From JAJDIA01 sp031555145 (GTDB lineage Bacteria; Bacteroidota; Bacteroidia; Bacteroidales; Tannerellaceae): 36,801 nucleotides of DNA. How positions within the stretch are numbered: position 1 is the first letter of the stretch; every line of letters begins with the position of its first letter. The position numbers and the translations under genes are program-made. The stretch is from NCBI GenBank assembly GCA_031555145.1, contig JAVBUR010000110.1, positions 1 through 36,801 on the forward strand, read 5' to 3'. Shown here piece after piece: positions 34,557 to 36,801 of this stretch. Under the pieces are notes generated by a model, which saw nothing but the letters and a program-made list of their open reading frames with translations, ran no database searches and was not told where the DNA came from.

Positions 34557-35957
34557 ATGAAAATAACTAAAAACTGGATAGCTGTTATGGCTTCTGTCGC
34601 ATTACTGGTTTCGTGTTCCTTTTCCCGTACAGAAACGGGCGCATTTACGGGTGCTGAAGGAGAGGTTCGGTTGATCACGTTGGATCCGGGGCATTTTCAT
34701 GCGGCTTTGGTCCAGAAAATACCGTATCCGCAAGTGTCTGATACCGTGTATGTATATGCTCCTGAAGGGGAGGATGTGAAATTGCATTTGGAGAAGGTCA
34801 ATGGGTATAATACCCGAACTGACAACCCTACACATTGGGACGAAGTTGTTTATTTAGGTAGCGATTACCTTGAACGCATGGTGGCTGAGAAAAAGGGAAA
34901 TGTAATGGTTATGGCAGGTAATAACGGCAAGAAAACCAGCTACATCAAAGAAGCGCTTGCCGTCGGTATCCATGTATTGGCCGACAAGCCGATGGCTATT
35001 GATCGGCAGAATTTTGAGTTGTTGAAGGAATGCTTTGCGCTGGCCGATCAAAAAGGAGTATTGCTTTATGATATCATGACCGAACGCTTCGAGATCACTA
35101 CGATGCTCCAGAAAGAGTTCTCACTTATCCCCTCTTTATATGGGGTACATGAGGTGGGTTCTCCGGACAATCCCTCTGTGGTCAAAGAGAGTGTGCATCA
35201 TTTCTTTAAAACCGTTTCGGGGAATCCCTTGATCCGGCCCACCTGGTTTTATGATGTCAATCAGGAAGGAGAAGGTATCGTGGATGTGACTACCCATTTG
35301 GTTGATTTGGTGCAATGGGAGTGTTTCCCCGGACAAATAATCGACTACACGAAAGATATAGAAATGCTGGATGCGAATCGTTGGTATACGGGGCTTACCC
35401 CTGAACAATTCAAATTGTCGACCGGTGCAGACTCTTTCCCGGACTATCTGTCGAAGGATGTAAAGGACGGCGAGCTGCCAGTGTATTGCAATGGTGATAT
35501 CAGTTACAAAATAAACGGCATACATGCGAAGGTTTCCGTCGTTTGGAATTTTATGGCGCCGGAAGGAACGGGAGATACACATTATTCAATCATGCGGGGA
35601 ACCAAAGCCAATCTGGTTATCCGGCAGGGTGAGGAGCAGGGATACAAACCCGTATTGTATATTGAAGCGGTAGCAGGTAGTGATCCGGCCTCTTTCGAGA
35701 AAGAGTTTCAGGATGCGCTCGCGCAGGTAGCCGGTAAGTATCCCGGTGTGACAGCAGTCAAGCTCAGTGATACCAGTTGGCAGGTCGATATACCTGCATC
35801 CTATCATACAGGGCATGAAGCACATTTCGGACAAGTAACCGAAAATTACCTGCAATACCTGATTGATGGCGCTCTTCCTGCCTGGGAAGTCCCGAATATG
35901 ATTACCAAGTATTATATCACCTCGCAGGGATTAGAGCTTGCACGCGCGAAAGAATAA
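34557..35957 (+). CDS. lipoprotein Gfo/Idh/MocA-like protein with atypical nucleotide site
   Basis: A 466-residue lipoprotein with lipobox LVSC (C20). The family layout is recognisable: DKP (143-145), the EKP-like motif, in HVLADKPMAIDRQ, and a C-terminal putative-oxidoreductase domain (VDVTTHLVDLVQWECFPGQIID and following). The glycine-rich cofactor turn expected near residue 42 is replaced by LDPGHFHAALV, and a later GNNGKK (121-126) is the only similar loop. NAD binding may therefore be altered, or the protein may have become a binding or lyase-like partner. Exported through Sec, unlike the Tat-type relative at the start of the operon. It is the last gene of the operon, 8 bases after uxuA. 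Confidence 0.85.
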   Translation: MKITKNWIAVMASVALLVSCSFSRTETGAFTGAEGEVRLITLDPGHFHAALVQKIPYPQVSDTVYVYAPEGEDVKLHLEKVNGYNTRTDNPTHWDEVVYLGSDYLERMVAEKKGNVMVMAGNNGKKTSYIKEALAVGIHVLADKPMAIDRQNFELLKECFALADQKGVLLYDIMTERFEITTMLQKEFSLIPSLYGVHEVGSPDNPSVVKESVHHFFKTVSGNPLIRPTWFYDVNQEGEGIVDVTTHLVDLVQWECFPGQIIDYTKDIEMLDANRWYTGLTPEQFKLSTGADSFPDYLSKDVKDGELPVYCNGDISYKINGIHAKVSVVWNFMAPEGTGDTHYSIMRGTKANLVIRQGEEQGYKPVLYIEAVAGSDPASFEKEFQDALAQVAGKYPGVTAVKLSDTSWQVDIPASYHTGHEAHFGQVTENYLQYLIDGALPAWEVPNMITKYYITSQGLELARAKE

Positions 35958-36002
35958 AAGTATAAGACATGAAATAACTCCTGGCAGATCAATCAACCCT
36001 CT

Positions 36003-36183
36003 CCCTACAGGCACTTTTCCCTTTTTTTGATGTCACATGTCATTTTCTGTAGTAACGCATTGTTGTTCTGTGATTTACGAGTGACATTGGCCTCTATGTC
36101 ATGTCACTATGATGTCATACCCAATCCCTGTCTGCAAGCGACTTTGACATGTGACATGAAAAGAAGGGAAAGGAGCTGTAGGA
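36003..36183. repeat. large inverted repeat with multiple TGACAT boxes
   Basis: Arms 36016-36042 and 36145-36171 match at 25 of 27 positions when one is reversed, and the match continues outward through CTACAG (36005-36010) and CTGTAG (36176-36181). The 102-base interior has further TGACAT/ATGTCA copies at 36082, 36096 (double) and 36112. The unit sits about 45 bases after the sugar operon and may act as its 3' structure, or be part of a small mobile element. Confidence 0.7.
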
Positions 36184-36190
36184 GGCAGGT

Positions 36191-36230
36191 GGATAGTTTT
36201 GTTGTGTGGATAGTTTTTGTCAACTATCCA
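36191..36230. repeat. GGATAGTTTT repeat and stem-loop
   Basis: GGATAGTTTT occurs at 36191-36200 and 36208-36217. The second copy forms a perfect 9-base stem, TGGATAGTT (36207-36215) with AACTATCCA (36222-36230), around a 6-base loop. Not followed by a T run. Confidence 0.55.
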
Positions 36231-36310
36231 ACAGTTAAATGGCTGGCAAAAGTATAGTTACACTCAACATGGAGGGTTGGAGGGTTTGTGCGTACATCGA
36301 CTATTTGTGC

Positions 36311-36404
36311 GGTGAAATGGGCCTTTTTGTTCACCACGGCCTGTTTCAAAAATCACCATTATGTTCCATTTCGATCCTCATGATGTTCCGAAACAAACAT
36401 AATG
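36311..36404. repeat. two further short inverted repeats
   Basis: GGTGAA (36311-36316) pairs with TTCACC (36330-36335), and CATTATGTT (36357-36365) pairs with AACATAATG (36396-36404). Both are in non-coding sequence that keeps no convincing reading frame on either strand. Confidence 0.4.
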
Positions 36405-36477
36405 ATGAACGATTTGGATCATCATCGTCTTTTTTCGTGCAATTCATCTTGATGAAATCCCACATGCCGCCCTCACC

Positions 36478-36611
36478 AAATCCGGACGCAGGCCTCAGTC
36501 GGCTGACATGCAGGCCTCACCTCCCCGAGGCGCAGGCCTCACGATCCTGAGTCCTGCATCTCAACCGGCCGAGTCCTGCGTCTCGCCGGGTTGAGTCCTG
36601 CGTCTGGATTT
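36478..36611. repeat. phased palindromic repeat array (10-base units at 22-base period, inverted at the centre)
   Basis: GCAGGCCTCA occurs at 36488, 36510 and 36532; the near-complement TGAGTCCTGC (with one T to C change in the middle copy) occurs at 36548, 36570 and 36592. Both halves have an exact period of 22, and the three pairs share one centre at 36544.5. The flanks also pair: 36478-36497 and 36592-36611 agree at 18 of 20 positions. The 12-base spacers differ. GC content is far above the surroundings. Confidence 0.8.
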
Positions 36612-36697
36612 ACACGGACAAGGGAGTGTCGAAAATCCGAGGGTATGCCTGGCCTTCCTTCTATATTATATAATGTAAGCTTTTCCCTTGTCCGTGT
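36612..36697. repeat. 14-base perfect inverted repeat
   Basis: ACACGGACAAGGGA (36612-36625) and TCCCTTGTCCGTGT (36684-36697) are exact complements flanking 58 AT-rich bases. It directly abuts the phased array. No obvious target-site duplication is seen. Confidence 0.6.
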
Positions 36698-36732
36698 TGC
36701 TGAAATTATTTTCTGTTTTTCAGCACATTTTT
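36698..36732 (+). terminator. intrinsic terminator candidate
   Basis: An 8-base stem, TGCTGAAA (36698-36705) with TTTCAGCA (36718-36725), is followed by CATTTTTC. It would insulate the following promoter from upstream transcription. The loop itself is T-rich. Confidence 0.5.
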
Positions 36733-36743
36733 CTTGGTATTTG

Positions 36744-36774
36744 TTTGGAAGTACAGAAAAGAACCTTACCTTTG
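36744..36774 (+). promoter_or_regulatory. strong outward promoter at the right edge
   Basis: TTTG (36744-36747) and TACCTTTG (36767-36774) are separated by exactly 19 bases, an ideal Bacteroidota -33/-7 pair. Transcription would start near 36781 and run out of the window. The ATG at 36783 is too close to the start site to be an obvious initiation codon, so the product of this transcript cannot be named. Confidence 0.7.
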
Positions 36775-36801
36775 CACCCGCAATGACAGAAAACGCCGCC
36801 C

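Noticed and set aside
36027..36550. Two overlapping open frames of 76 and 103 codons on the plus strand after the sugar operon
   Set aside because: They run through the inverted repeats and the phased array, have unusual residue content, no family resemblance and no suitable promoter or start context.
36478..36611. CRISPR array
   Set aside because: The units are only 10 bases with 12-base spacers, reverse orientation at the centre, and no cas gene is near. Real repeats are at least about 21 bases with longer spacers.

Overview
The window is from a Bacteroidota chromosome, most likely a gut Bacteroidales and plausibly Parabacteroides-like. The evidence is the LpxC-FabZ fusion, the SusC/SusD pair, repeated TAnnTTTG promoter boxes, A-rich translation starts without clear Shine-Dalgarno sites, and the gene order lpxD, lpxC/fabZ, lpxA, miaA. 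The genus is an inference from protein style; no rRNA is present.

Layout. (1) 155-8093, minus strand: a tightly packed housekeeping block read purM-type cyclo-ligase, prfA, pyrF, lpxD, lpxC/fabZ, lpxA, a PRiA4_ORF3-like protein and miaA, covering purine and pyrimidine synthesis, translation termination, lipid A synthesis and tRNA modification. (2) 8176-16760: cell-wall and signalling genes: an exported glucosaminidase with LysM repeats (-), a hybrid sensor kinase with a periplasmic solute-binding-type sensor (+), cytidine deaminase (+), phosphoglucomutase/phosphomannomutase (-) and an exported M23 peptidase (-). A bidirectional hairpin separates cdd from the mutase gene. (3) 16761-17320: AT-rich non-coding DNA holding what looks like the broken 5' end of a DUF1905 gene. 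(4) 17321-22444 (+): a four-gene copper-handling module: a multicopper oxidase with an unusual C-terminal beta-barrel-like extension, a free-standing HMA metallochaperone, a DUF3347 protein and a CopA-type P1B ATPase. (5) 22547-35957: a carbohydrate-use locus. An AraC regulator (-) faces a long plus-strand operon: Tat-exported Gfo/Idh/MocA oxidoreductase, SusC, SusD, two DUF6807 (PmoA-like) proteins, an SDR mannonate oxidoreductase, UxuA mannonate dehydratase and a lipoprotein Gfo/Idh/MocA homologue. (6) 35958-36801: about 840 bases without a credible gene, full of nested inverted repeats, including a 22-base-phased array that reverses orientation at its centre, and ending in a strong outward promoter.

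The most interesting system is region 5. It has the SusCD import pair and an intracellular uronate branch (fructuronate to mannonate to 2-keto-3-deoxygluconate) but encodes no recognisable glycoside hydrolase, polysaccharide lyase or esterase. In their place are two exported oxidoreductase-family proteins and two exported DUF6807 proteins of poorly known function. I infer that the locus may cleave a uronic-acid glycoside by redox-assisted chemistry rather than ordinary hydrolysis. The second point of interest is the phased palindromic repeat array at 36478-36611.
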